Assembly: GCF_030285785.1 (NCBI RefSeq) | Contig: NZ_CP127247.1 | Span: 3,061,501-3,125,500, forward strand | DNA: 64,000 bases | Direction: 5' to 3' | DNA from: Parasedimentitalea psychrophila | GTDB lineage: Bacteria > Pseudomonadota > Alphaproteobacteria > Rhodobacterales > Rhodobacteraceae | In this document: positions 15,694-24,516 of the stretch, one piece after another | How the letters are laid out: each line of letters opens with the position of its first letter | Position numbering within the stretch: position 1 is the first letter of the stretch | Position numbers and translations under genes: made by a program | Notes under the pieces: generated by a model | Database searches by the model: none | Told to the model about the DNA's origin: nothing | The model's input: the letters and a program-made list of their open reading frames with translations, nothing else

Positions 15694-18528
15694 TTGCCGC
15701 GTTGGATAAAGAGATTTGCACTCTTGCTGACTTGCCTGTTTGCGGTCGCCTTTCTGGTTGTTTGGCTGATATTGTCCTCTTCGGTTTTGGCCAAGATCCG
15801 AGGAAACTTGACTGCGCGCCTTCTTACTGGCGAACTGGGCCAATCTGTTCAGATAACAGGTGGAGTGGGGGTGGATCTTGGTCGGGTGCTGCATGTTGTG
15901 GCCGAAGGATTGATTTTGCCCAGTCAAACCATCGCCGATGTCAATCTGGCTGAGATTGGCCTACTGGAATTTGATGTGGCTCTGAGCGAATTGCTAAAAG
16001 GTCGGCTCGAACTGCTTGATCTTCATGTTGACGGTGCTGAAGTTGCACTTGTGGTCGATCAGTACGGAACGTCATCCTGGTCGACGGCCAAAGTCAAATC
16101 ACCTCGTGGCTCAGCCGCTGACATCTCTGAATCCGAACCGGCTGGAAACACGCCACCTCCGCGTTTGAGGGACAAAAACGGCAACCTGGTCGACTTTCTC
16201 GCAGGTCATAGGATGCTGTTTTCAAATTCGGAGCTGACCTACAGAGATGCGCGAAACGGTCTGGAATTCGACCTGGTTCTCACGTCTCTGGACGTGACCC
16301 AAAAAGACCAGTTTGCCCCTGTGACCCTTCAGGGGGTTGGTCGGCTGAATGGGCAAGATCTGTCCCTCAACGGGACCTTCCCGCAAGAGCAACCGTTCAA
16401 GGTCAGTCTAAATTTCAGCCAGATCAGCATCGAGGTTGATGGCAGCCCGGATCCGGGCGGATATGATGTCGGCTACGCAGCTGCCATAGCGGTGGAGATT
16501 GGCGAACTGGGCCAGTTGCTGGATGTGCTCAAACTCGAAAAAATGGTGTCCGGCACGGGGCATGTCAGAGCGGTTTTTAAACGCTCTGGAAAATCTGCAC
16601 GTATCGAAAGCCTGGACATGCTCATCACATTGGATGGCGGACAAAGTCTGCAACTGACGGGCGCGTTGGGGGAGTTGAGCAATCCATCCGACGTCACCCT
16701 TGATACCAGCATCCGCCTATATTCAGAGGCCAACCGGCCACCGCCAACTAAGGCGCGGCGGGATTTGAAACTGATCGGTGTTGACATGCAGATCATTGCC
16801 CAACCGGACGGGATAGCTCATCGCCGAATGGTGATCGAAACCAATGGTTTTGTTCTCGACACCCGCGGGGAAGGGCCGCCACCGATATCATTTTCAGAGA
16901 TTTCACGGACGCCGGAAGGACATTTGAGGATCGGCAAGCTGGTGCTCCGGATCGGTCCGCCAGAGGCTAATTTTGTGGTTCTTGAGGGGTCTGTCGAAGA
17001 TGTTCTGCAGCTGGAAGGCATCGACATTGAAGGCAGGTTGTCGATGCCAATGGCAAGTCTGGTAACCTCGGCGCTGTCTCAGTCATCAGATGCGTTGGGA
17101 CATCTGACCGGTGGTTTCCGCCTAAGCGGCAATGCCCACGAACTCAGCCTTTCGGACCTGAGGGCAGCCTCTCAGGGCACCGATCTCTGGAGCCTGAAGG
17201 TTAGCGGGGCGATCGAAAATCTGCTCCAGTTCAGAGATATCGCACTAGATATCGCTGTTGATGTCCCGTCAGGCGCAAAGCTACTGAGTGCGTTGAAACT
17301 GGACCCCATCAAAACCGGACCTCTAGCGGTGACTTACCAATTGTCGACATTGGGGAGCGAGTGGGCAACCGAGGTCACTATTGCCGTGGCGGCGTCCCAG
17401 CTTGGCTTCAACATGAAACTTGATATTGACGATCCTTCTCAAAAGATAAGAGGCCAGATTGTAAGTGACCTGATCAGGGTTAGACATTTGCGCGATATTA
17501 TTGCCGCGGCGATGCAGTTGGCGAAGCTTAACGATTTGGCGCGAGCCGCGTCCCAGGGAAATGCCCCTGCCAGTCCCCCTCACCAAAGTGAGGACGTCAT
17601 TGGGCCCGAGCCCTTGGTGCTGAAAAGCCCGGAACAGACCGATCCAGCCGACACCGAAGGAACGGATGGTGATGCCATTGCAGGTGCCAGCACCTCGCAA
17701 CCGACAGGCCCATTTCGCAATGTGACCCTGCAGCCCCTGGGCCAATCAATTCTGTTGTCCGGCATTGATCTTGGGGTCGCAATTGATCTGCGCAAGATCG
17801 AAGGTGTCAAAGGGGCCAGTCATCTGACAAGTGATCTCGAGATCAAAGACCAGAAGGCGCGTTTAGGTCCGCTAAAGTTCGAATACGGCGGCGGTCATTT
17901 TAACGTCAGTGGAGCAATGAATTTGAAAGACGCCCCCGACACCTTGCAACTGTCAGGATCCATGGGCGGATGGAACTTTGGAAATATCATGCAAGACCTA
18001 GGGTTCAAAAAACGCGCCAGCGGTACTTTGTATGCCACTTTTGATGTTTCTGGCAGCCACGCCTCGACCCGAGACTTTCTCGCAACCCTGAGAGGCCGCG
18101 CTACGGTGTCGATGAAAAACGGCAATATAGATTCCCAACTTCTGGATCTGGCGGGCCTGGGTGTCGTTCCGTGGCTGTTCTCGAAAGAACGCGAAGCGGT
18201 TGTAACCATTGTCTGTGTGCGTGCGCCGATTACGATCTCGAAGGGACGCCTAACCACGAAACAAGCGGTCGTCGAAACCGATCGGGTGCAGCTTGTGGTG
18301 CTTGGCAATGTAGACCTGAAACATCAGACGCTGGATATTGTGGGGCAGCCACGGCGGATCGGCAAGCCGCTGTCGCGCAGCCCGTGGCCTTTCACGGCCG
18401 CCGGACCAATCGCCAATCCAAAGATAAAGGTCCAGGACGGGCCTCGACGCCTGCGCCGTTCGGATGGGGCGTCAACGATGCCCCAGAAACGCAAAAACTG
18501 CGTTCCGGATATTCTGCAACTGAGGTAA
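15694..18528 (+). CDS. AsmA-family outer-membrane-homeostasis protein
   Basis: 944 residues. An N-terminal membrane anchor (IKRFALLLTCLFAVAFLVVW) is followed by a long beta-rich periplasmic region of the AsmA type. The N-terminal AsmA domain (to about 250) includes LDLHVDGAEVALVVDQYG, and the C-terminal AsmA domain (about 740-900) includes SGTLYATFDVSGSHAST and GLGVVPWLF. A Pro/Ser-rich linker sits near residues 615-660. The family is related to bridge-like phospholipid-transport proteins. I choose the TTG at 15694 because AGGAG lies six bases before it and the anchor starts at once; an upstream ATG frame adds 60 unlikely residues. Confidence 0.85.
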   Translation: MPRWIKRFALLLTCLFAVAFLVVWLILSSSVLAKIRGNLTARLLTGELGQSVQITGGVGVDLGRVLHVVAEGLILPSQTIADVNLAEIGLLEFDVALSELLKGRLELLDLHVDGAEVALVVDQYGTSSWSTAKVKSPRGSAADISESEPAGNTPPPRLRDKNGNLVDFLAGHRMLFSNSELTYRDARNGLEFDLVLTSLDVTQKDQFAPVTLQGVGRLNGQDLSLNGTFPQEQPFKVSLNFSQISIEVDGSPDPGGYDVGYAAAIAVEIGELGQLLDVLKLEKMVSGTGHVRAVFKRSGKSARIESLDMLITLDGGQSLQLTGALGELSNPSDVTLDTSIRLYSEANRPPPTKARRDLKLIGVDMQIIAQPDGIAHRRMVIETNGFVLDTRGEGPPPISFSEISRTPEGHLRIGKLVLRIGPPEANFVVLEGSVEDVLQLEGIDIEGRLSMPMASLVTSALSQSSDALGHLTGGFRLSGNAHELSLSDLRAASQGTDLWSLKVSGAIENLLQFRDIALDIAVDVPSGAKLLSALKLDPIKTGPLAVTYQLSTLGSEWATEVTIAVAASQLGFNMKLDIDDPSQKIRGQIVSDLIRVRHLRDIIAAAMQLAKLNDLARAASQGNAPASPPHQSEDVIGPEPLVLKSPEQTDPADTEGTDGDAIAGASTSQPTGPFRNVTLQPLGQSILLSGIDLGVAIDLRKIEGVKGASHLTSDLEIKDQKARLGPLKFEYGGGHFNVSGAMNLKDAPDTLQLSGSMGGWNFGNIMQDLGFKKRASGTLYATFDVSGSHASTRDFLATLRGRATVSMKNGNIDSQLLDLAGLGVVPWLFSKEREAVVTIVCVRAPITISKGRLTTKQAVVETDRVQLVVLGNVDLKHQTLDIVGQPRRIGKPLSRSPWPFTAAGPIANPKIKVQDGPRRLRRSDGASTMPQKRKNCVPDILQLR

Positions 18529-18621
18529 CTGGCGGTGCCGGATTGCCACCCGAAATGTCTCCTCCAACGGTAAATCCGTAATTCAATTTCTGGAAGGCCG
18601 AGGGCGTCATGCGCTCTGGTT

Positions 18622-19920
18622 TTATTTGGGTCCCTCAGGCTTGTTCTCGCTGAATGCGCGCTTCAGCTGCTCCACTTCGGCATCAAGCTCGGATTTGGAT
18701 AGGGTGACCGCAAAAGATCGTTTATTTTGAAGGTCTTCGCCTGGATCCTGATTGGATTCAGGTTTCTGCAGTTCATCGCCCCCATCTGCAACCTGCGGTT
18801 TGTTCTTGCCGCGGTCAAATCGCAGTGAGGATGCCGCGACCGCGTGCCAAACTGTGATGAACAAGCCGGCGATTACCGGGCCGAAAATCAACCCTGATGC
18901 GCCGAACACGGCAAGACCACCTAAAGTGCTAACAAATATCATCAGATCAGACATCTGGGCATCCCGACCAACAAGCGTCGGGCGCAGGATGTTGTCGATG
19001 GTGCCCACAACCAGAACCGCCCAAAGAGCCAGGCCAATGGCGGCCGTGACTGCACCTTGCACTGCCAGATAGATCGCGCCGCCGATCACAACAGCGGTGG
19101 CCCCCAAACCCGGAATGGCCGCTGCGATGGCCATGATCACGCTCCAGAAAGCCGCCCCTTCGATCCCGGCCATCCAGAACCCAAACCCGCCAAGAGCCCC
19201 TTGGATCACGCCAATTAGCAACGTGCCCTTGATCGTCGCCCGGCTGACCGAAACAATCCTTTCATTCAGCTTCTCCTGAAGCTCAACGGCCAACCCTGTG
19301 TTCGCAAGGACTGGTCGAAAGGCCGAAGTTTTCATTGGCAGGAAAAAGAACATTGCATACAGAAAGGTAAACAGGCCCAGGAAAAAGCTGGCCGTTCCGT
19401 TGGTCAGGCCAGACAGTGATGAGGCCAGAAACGAGGCGATGCTCCCTAGCATTTGCTCCACTTTTTCAACGATCTGAGGTCCTGCTTCGGTAAGGTCCTG
19501 GCGAAACGGCATCCACTCCGGAAAATCGAATGTGCCTAGTTTCAGTGCCTCAACGTTTTCCGATAGATTGTCCAATAGCTGGTCGGCTCCCTCGATCAAT
19601 CCTGAAGCCTGGGTTGCCGCAAGATATGCAATGCCGATAAGCGGACCGACCACAATGACAATTCCCATCAGCACCGTGATCGTGCTGGCCAACCCAGTTC
19701 GATTGCCGACACGAGCAAGAACAGCGCGGTAGAGTGGTTGGACGAGTACCGAGCAGATCGCGGCAAGAACCAGCGCGCTCAAGAACGGGCGTATGATTTC
19801 GAAGAAGGCGAAAGTGACAATTACAGTCGCTGTCGCGAGAGAGACCAAGGCCACAACAGATCGAGAAATATTAGCCGGTTGATCGGGGTCCGTCGCGTCA
19901 GTCGAAGTTTCAGATTCCAT
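18622..19920 (-). CDS. AI-2E/PerM family (UPF0118) transporter
   Basis: About 432 residues with seven to eight membrane helices and the AI-2E family pattern (LSALVLAAICSVLVQPLYRAV at the start; GGFGFWMAGIEGAAFWSVIM, then AIPGLGATAVVIGGAIYL; DNILRPTLVGRDAQMSDLMI, then LGGLAVFGASGLIFGPVIAGL). The cytoplasmic C-terminal tail of about 70 charged residues is unusually long. The ATG at 19920 has AAGGA seven bases upstream. Members export AI-2 or act as Na+/H+ antiporters or channels; the substrate here is unknown. The start overlaps the end of a small upstream gene (19910-20128). A second family member lies at 26888. Confidence 0.85.
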   Translation of the reverse strand: MESETSTDATDPDQPANISRSVVALVSLATATVIVTFAFFEIIRPFLSALVLAAICSVLVQPLYRAVLARVGNRTGLASTITVLMGIVIVVGPLIGIAYLAATQASGLIEGADQLLDNLSENVEALKLGTFDFPEWMPFRQDLTEAGPQIVEKVEQMLGSIASFLASSLSGLTNGTASFFLGLFTFLYAMFFFLPMKTSAFRPVLANTGLAVELQEKLNERIVSVSRATIKGTLLIGVIQGALGGFGFWMAGIEGAAFWSVIMAIAAAIPGLGATAVVIGGAIYLAVQGAVTAAIGLALWAVLVVGTIDNILRPTLVGRDAQMSDLMIFVSTLGGLAVFGASGLIFGPVIAGLFITVWHAVAASSLRFDRGKNKPQVADGGDELQKPESNQDPGEDLQNKRSFAVTLSKSELDAEVEQLKRAFSENKPEGPK

Positions 19921-20128
19921 CTGGATCGTCCTTTGGCGTTTGATCAATATTGCTATCACAAGACACGCGAAACTCCATACAAACCTGCTGAAAGCCCGTT
20001 GTGGAACCGACAGGGAAGACCCACGCCAAGCAGCGTCCGAATTGAGTGACCGGCAACAGCAACGCTGCCTCCCGCTGTGCCTGAGGGTCGTTCAGTGAGA
20101 CTAATATATAGATCGCAACTCGAACCAT
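19910..20128 (-). CDS. Small protein of unknown function upstream of AI-2E gene
   Basis: 72 codons starting MVRVAIYILVSLNDPQAQRE. A near-perfect ribosome site (GGGGAGGTGCC) sits directly before the ATG at 20128, the strongest in this part of the window. Its stop overlaps the first 11 bases of the permease gene, so it could translationally couple the permease. It has one weakly hydrophobic segment and two cysteines. I recognise no family. Confidence 0.5.
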   Translation of the reverse strand: MVRVAIYILVSLNDPQAQREAALLLPVTQFGRCLAWVFPVGSTTGFQQVCMEFRVSCDSNIDQTPKDDPDGI

Positions 20129-20278
20129 GGCACCTCCCCAAGCCGTCTCATTTTGAGCATCAGAATGCGAGAAATGCAAAAGATGCGCTGCAGATGTACC
20201 AAATACAGTCCCGCGCCCTACCTAAGAATATTGCCAATTTTAGATCCCGTTTGTAACTTTAGATAAAGGATCCGGCTT

Positions 20279-21868
20279 ATGCCCCTTATGAGTATGAGTT
20301 TTTCCCGACTGCGGAAACTACCACTTCAAACTGCAGGCGTTGCCATTGCAGCTTTGCTGGCCATGCCGGCCCTAGCGCAGGACAAACCCAACATACTGGT
20401 GATTTGGGGGGATGACATCGGTCAATCCAACATTTCCGCCTACACAATGGGTCTGATGGGGTATCGCACACCCAATATCGACCGGGTTGCCAAAGAGGGG
20501 ATGATTTTTACCGACTACTACGGCGAGCAATCCTGCACCGCCGGGCGGTCTTCCTATATCATGGGCCAGTCAGTCTATCGCACCGGTCTCTCCAAAGTGG
20601 GATTGCCTGGGGCTGATCTTGGCATACAAGTAGAAGATCCGACCATTGCCGGACTGCTCAAGGCCGAAGGCTACGTAACGGGTCAATTTGGCAAGAACCA
20701 TCTTGGCGATCAGGATGCCATGCTGCCCACCAATCACGGATTTGATGAGTTTTTTGGCAATCTCTACCATTTGAATGCCGAAGAAGAGCCCGAAAATCGC
20801 GACTATCCGGGCGATGCAATTCTAGCGGATGGCACTACTTTCCACGAGTCTTTTGGTCCGCGGGGTGTCATCAAGTCCTCGGCTGATGGCGCAATTGAAG
20901 ACACCGGCCCACTGACTAAAAAGCGGATGGAAACTGTTGATGACGAGACCATCGCCGCGGCCATCGACTTTATCAAGCGTGCAAACGATCAGGGCAAACC
21001 ATTTTACGTCTGGTGGAACGGCACCCGCATGCATTTTCGCACCCACGTAAAGCCCGAGCATTTCGGAATATCCGGTCAGGACACCTATGGCGACGGGATG
21101 GTTGAACATGACATGCATGTGGGACAGTTGCTGGACCTTTTGGATGAACTAGGGATCGCCGACAATACGCTCGTGCAGTACTCGACTGACAATGGCCCAC
21201 ACAAGAATACATGGCCCGATGCAGCCACTAGCCCGTTCTTCAGCGAGAAAAACACCAATTGGGAAGGTGGCTGGAGAGTGCCGTCGATGGTGCGCTGGCC
21301 GGGTCAAATTGAGGCTGGCAGCGTGTCCAACGAGATCATGCACCACATGGACTGGTTGCCGACTTTCCTGGCAGTAGCCGGAAACAGCTCCATCAAGGAA
21401 CAACTGCTGGAAGGTGGCGTTCATGCCATTGGCCGCGAGTACAGGGTGCATCTGGATGGCTACAACTTCCTTCCAGTTCTGACTGGCGAAGTTGAAAAAG
21501 GCCCGCGTCACGAAATCTTCTATTTCGCGGACACCGGTGAGCTGACGGCCCTGCGCTATGATGATTGGAAATTGATCTTCATGGAGCAGAAGGCTGTATA
21601 TACTTTGCGGGCCTGGATCGAGCCGTGGACAGCGTTGCGGGTTCCCTTAATGACCAACTTGCGCCGTGACCCGTTCGAGCAAGCGCATCTGACGTCAAAC
21701 ACCTATTTCGACTGGATGATTGACCGCGTCTTTCTCTTGGTGCCGGCCCAGAAATATGTGGGGCAGTTCCTGGCAACGTTCCAGGAATTTCCACCACGCC
21801 AGAAACCGGCCAGCTTTTCCATCGACCAAGTTATGGAAGCAATGGCTGAAAATAACGGCAGCAAGTGA
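20279..21868 (+). CDS. Secreted arylsulfatase
   Basis: 529 residues with a signal peptide ending near ALAQ (residue 34). The alkaline-phosphatase-fold catalytic domain opens with NILVIWGDDIGQSNISAY (metal-binding Asp45 and Asp46). Cys86 in SCTAGRSSYIMGQ fits the C-x-(P/A)-x-R motif that is converted to formylglycine, so an active sulfatase needs a maturase encoded elsewhere. HxK and DNG blocks (STDNGPHKNTWPD) complete the site. Substrate may be a sulfated polysaccharide or an aryl sulfate. Marine bacteria often carry such enzymes, but no carbohydrate operon is adjacent. A DUF1269 gene follows on the same strand. Confidence 0.9.
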   Translation: MPLMSMSFSRLRKLPLQTAGVAIAALLAMPALAQDKPNILVIWGDDIGQSNISAYTMGLMGYRTPNIDRVAKEGMIFTDYYGEQSCTAGRSSYIMGQSVYRTGLSKVGLPGADLGIQVEDPTIAGLLKAEGYVTGQFGKNHLGDQDAMLPTNHGFDEFFGNLYHLNAEEEPENRDYPGDAILADGTTFHESFGPRGVIKSSADGAIEDTGPLTKKRMETVDDETIAAAIDFIKRANDQGKPFYVWWNGTRMHFRTHVKPEHFGISGQDTYGDGMVEHDMHVGQLLDLLDELGIADNTLVQYSTDNGPHKNTWPDAATSPFFSEKNTNWEGGWRVPSMVRWPGQIEAGSVSNEIMHHMDWLPTFLAVAGNSSIKEQLLEGGVHAIGREYRVHLDGYNFLPVLTGEVEKGPRHEIFYFADTGELTALRYDDWKLIFMEQKAVYTLRAWIEPWTALRVPLMTNLRRDPFEQAHLTSNTYFDWMIDRVFLLVPAQKYVGQFLATFQEFPPRQKPASFSIDQVMEAMAENNGSK

Positions 21869-21973
21869 TCCAGGATTGCTGATCTGTCAAATGAGCGGTG
21901 CCGCACATTGGATTGTCCGGCACCGCTCTCTGAAATCCTTTCTGACCAACAATTATTGATAGGGAAACATCCA

Positions 21974-22483
21974 ATGTCCAATCTTGTCATAATTCTGTTT
22001 GAAGGCCGTCATACTGCGGATGAGGCCCTGTTGCGTGTCGCAAAGATGACTGACAACTGGGAGGCCGATATTGATGACTTCATCGTCGTTACCCGTGGTG
22101 CCGATGGCAACATGCGGATCAAGAATTCCGACGCACTGACCGCAACCGGAATGCTTGGTGGGGGTGCGATCGGGTCTCTGACGGGGATGATGATCGGCGC
22201 ACTTGCAGGTAACCCGGCTGCGGGGCTTCTCCTTGGGGCAGCGGCTGGAACTTCGATGGGCACACTTGCAGGCGCATTGGATCAGGCCGACGAAGAAGAT
22301 GATCTGGCGGCGCGGCTCGGGGCTAAGCTCAAGCCCGATACCTCAGCGTTGGCAATGATCGGATGGACGGACCGACCAACGAAACTTCTGAACGAATTGG
22401 AGGGTATGAAGGGCGAAATTATCGAAACGTCATTGTCGGTCAGCGACGAGAAAGAATTGCGCGCGGCCCTGTCCGGGAACTGA
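21974..22483 (+). CDS. DUF1269 family protein
   Basis: 169 residues. The N-terminal ferredoxin-like part (SNLVIILFEGRHTADEALLRV) is followed by a central Gly/Ala-rich hydrophobic segment (residues about 57-100, GGGAIGSLTGMMIGALAGN) and a C-terminal regulatory-like half with ALAMIGWTDRP. This layout is that of DUF1269 (TM2-like) membrane-associated proteins, whose function is unknown but which often appear in stress-induced operons. AGGGA precedes the ATG at 21974. A second, longer DUF1269 protein is encoded at 24517. Confidence 0.8.
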   Translation: MSNLVIILFEGRHTADEALLRVAKMTDNWEADIDDFIVVTRGADGNMRIKNSDALTATGMLGGGAIGSLTGMMIGALAGNPAAGLLLGAAAGTSMGTLAGALDQADEEDDLAARLGAKLKPDTSALAMIGWTDRPTKLLNELEGMKGEIIETSLSVSDEKELRAALSGN

Positions 22484-22569
22484 CCAGAGAACTGACGATC
22501 TCAAGGTGTCTTGATAATTGGGCGCCCGAAAACACACAAAATGACTACCCATTCAAGGACACAAATCGG

Positions 22570-22980
22570 ATGAAACACAAATTTTGGGCTACGGCCGTTG
22601 TCATGAGTGCAATTTCTATAAATGTCCCCACAATCGTAACCGCAGAAGCGCAACATGTGGCTGGCGGTATTTTGCTAGAGTACAAAGACATGGATGTTGC
22701 TGTGGTCGCGGGCGGTTGGAGCGTGGTCGAATTGCTGCGCGGCAGTGTTTACAACGAGCTCGGGGATTTTGTCGGTTACGTTCACGATGCTATTGTCTTG
22801 CCAAGCGGTGACACAACATTTGTCATCATCAATGTCGCTGGTTTTCTCAATATTGGTAACAAGTTGGTCGCTGTACCAACGGTAGCGTTGGGGATCAAAG
22901 ACAACGGCGACTTTGTATTGCCGAACGCGACGAAGGACAATCTGAGTGAATTGCCGTCGTTCCATTACGCCAGAAACTGA
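22570..22980 (+). CDS. Secreted PRC-barrel domain protein
   Basis: 136 residues. A signal peptide (to about residue 28, ending near TAEA) is followed by a PRC-barrel-like beta domain (residues about 50-120) with WSVVELLRGSVYNELGDFVG and the later VIINVAGFLNIGNKLVAVP. Periplasmic PRC-barrel proteins are frequent in alphaproteobacterial stress loci; their ligands are unknown. The longer open frame starting at 22363 overlaps the DUF1269 gene and is not used, since the signal peptide starts at 22570. Confidence 0.75.
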   Translation: MKHKFWATAVVMSAISINVPTIVTAEAQHVAGGILLEYKDMDVAVVAGGWSVVELLRGSVYNELGDFVGYVHDAIVLPSGDTTFVIINVAGFLNIGNKLVAVPTVALGIKDNGDFVLPNATKDNLSELPSFHYARN

Positions 22981-23090
22981 CGTTGCCCGGCAGTCTGAAT
23001 TGCCGTTGGAAGCCAGAGTCATAGCGAACTGAGAGCGGATCAGATGTTTGTCTGGCCCATGCGCATCGACAATAATAAGGGATGGAATAT

Positions 23091-23657
23091 ATGCCCACAG
23101 CTATGCAGAACGAAGCAGCAGATATTCAAAAAAACTGGGGCTGGTTCCTTGCTTTGGGCATAGTGATGGCAATCGGTGGATTTAGCGCCTTTCTCGCTCC
23201 GTTCCTCGTTTCTCTGGCGGTGGAAATGATCGTTGGAATCTTCATCGGTGTCGGTGGCATCATGATGCTGGTTCAGGTTTTCAAGACGAGCAATGACTGG
23301 AACGCTCGGCTTACGTATCTGATCCTGGGGCTGTTCAACTCCTTCGCTGGTGCAATGCTGTTTTTCCGTCCACTGGAAGGTATGCTTGCGCTGACGCTGG
23401 TGTTGATTGTTGCAGTTTTCGTGAACGGGTTGATACGGATCGCGGTCGGCGTGATGGCCCGTCCCGAACCCGGGTCCGCATGGGTTATTTTTGGCGGCGT
23501 CGTCTCAGTTCTGGCATCCGCGTATCTGATGGCACGGTATCCGGAAATTAGTGCTGTGCTATTGGGTATTTTGGTTGGAGTGTCGTTGATCGGAGAGGGG
23601 GCCGGATTTATCCGGCTTGCCTATGGCCTGAAGAATAATGTCTCGGTAGCGATCTAA
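23091..23657 (+). CDS. HdeD-like (DUF308) membrane protein
   Basis: 188 residues with six membrane helices in three similar pairs, beginning GWFLALGIVMAIGGFSAFLAP and containing the GIFIGVGGIMMLVQVF and GMLALTLVLIVAVFVNGLIR repeats. This is the HdeD/DUF308 architecture. In E. coli HdeD supports acid resistance at high cell density; here the link is by family only. The preferred ATG at 23091 lies nine bases after AAGGG. A possible start three codons upstream cannot be excluded. Confidence 0.82.
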   Translation: MPTAMQNEAADIQKNWGWFLALGIVMAIGGFSAFLAPFLVSLAVEMIVGIFIGVGGIMMLVQVFKTSNDWNARLTYLILGLFNSFAGAMLFFRPLEGMLALTLVLIVAVFVNGLIRIAVGVMARPEPGSAWVIFGGVVSVLASAYLMARYPEISAVLLGILVGVSLIGEGAGFIRLAYGLKNNVSVAI

Positions 23658-23728
23658 CCGTCGCATTTTAAACTCAATATCAATCGGAGCGGGGATCATA
23701 AATCCGCCCCAACTTGCATGAGGTGCCA

Positions 23729-24035
23729 ATGTTTCGGATTCCCACAGTTCCCTTGGTCGCGGCCGTAGTTTCCTTGTGCGTCGCGGCTTTGATAGCGACG
23801 GTATCAACCGCCAGTGACAAGCCTCGGTTGATACTGCAGATCACTGTGGATCAGCTACGTGGGGATTTTATTGATAGATACAGTGCCCATATCGGCGAAG
23901 GCGGGTTCCGCTCTCTGCAAGAACACGCCGTCACCTTCAGCAACGCTCATCATCGGCACGCAAACAACGAAACAATTGTCGGCCATACCACACTGTCGAC
24001 CGGAACCGATCCAGCCATCGACGGCATACACGGGT
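23729..24035 (+). pseudogene. Truncated alkaline-phosphatase/type I phosphodiesterase gene
   Basis: The ATG at 23729 follows GAGGTG and begins a signal peptide (VPLVAAVVSLCVAALIA). The mature part opens with KPRLILQITVDQLRGDFIDR, then GGFRSLQEHAVTFSNAHH and ETIVGHTTLSTGTDPAIDGI. This matches the first 100 residues of PafA-like phosphatases, including the nucleophile region. At about 24030 the phosphatase sequence stops and IS30 sequence begins on the opposite strand, so at least 400 residues are missing. The residual frame to 24175 is chimeric. It cannot encode an active enzyme. Confidence 0.8.
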
Positions 24036-24229
24036 CAGAGAAATGGTTGCGCTTCAGCTCTCGAAATATCGTAGATCGACAACGCTTCAAAACACGTGCC
24101 ATCTCGTCAACAGGGACCTTTGCGTGTCTCCAGCGTTCTATTCTGCGTCGTTCTGTGATACTAAGTTGGCTATAAACGGTTCCCATGCCGATTCCTCTTG
24201 TTAGATAAACTACTGTTTTCTAACAAGAG
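24030..24229 (-). mobile_element. IS30-family element remnant (transposase N-terminus and one end)
   Basis: The transposase start is at 24186 and reads MGTVYSQLSITERRRIERW, then HAKVPVDEMARVL and CRSTIFRELKRNHFSD. This is the N-terminal helix-turn-helix of IS30-family transposases. After about 50 codons it joins phosphatase sequence and is lost. Upstream of the start, CTCTTGTTAG (24195-24204) and CTAACAAGAG (24220-24229) form a perfect inverted repeat that is probably part of the IS end or promoter. The other end of the element is gone. Confidence 0.75.
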
Positions 24230-24245
24230 TCGCAGTTGGGGGTAG

Positions 24246-24431
24246 CGCGCACCGACAGCCCCGATTTGGTCGTATAACTTTGCCAATGACAGCTATTCGG
24301 TGCCGATTGGTCTTCGTCTGGGGAAGGTCAGTAAGCGTGGAAACACGGTATTCAACTTCTTTGTCGAACCACAATACTCGGTCTTCACTCGCGGCAGTGG
24401 CCTGCCGAAATGGCAGATCTACATGGCCTGA
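24246..24431 (+). pseudogene. 3' fragment of an outer-membrane transporter-like gene
   Basis: An open frame of about 60 codons without a start reads APIWSYNFANDSYSVPIGLR, LGKVSKRGNTVFNFFVEPQY and GSGLPKWQIYMA, ending in TGA at 24429. This resembles the last two beta strands of neuromedin-U/phenol-MetA-type outer-membrane proteins (typical pattern VPxGxGxGKV then PxWQ). The 5' part has been removed by the same IS30-linked event that cut the phosphatase gene. The family assignment is from pattern memory only. Confidence 0.5.
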
Positions 24432-24516
24432 ACATGCAATTTTTCCCAAACCCATAAACACCGCCTGAGATGACAGACGTTCCAACCTTCACCTCCAAGC
24501 CACAAGGAAACCATCC

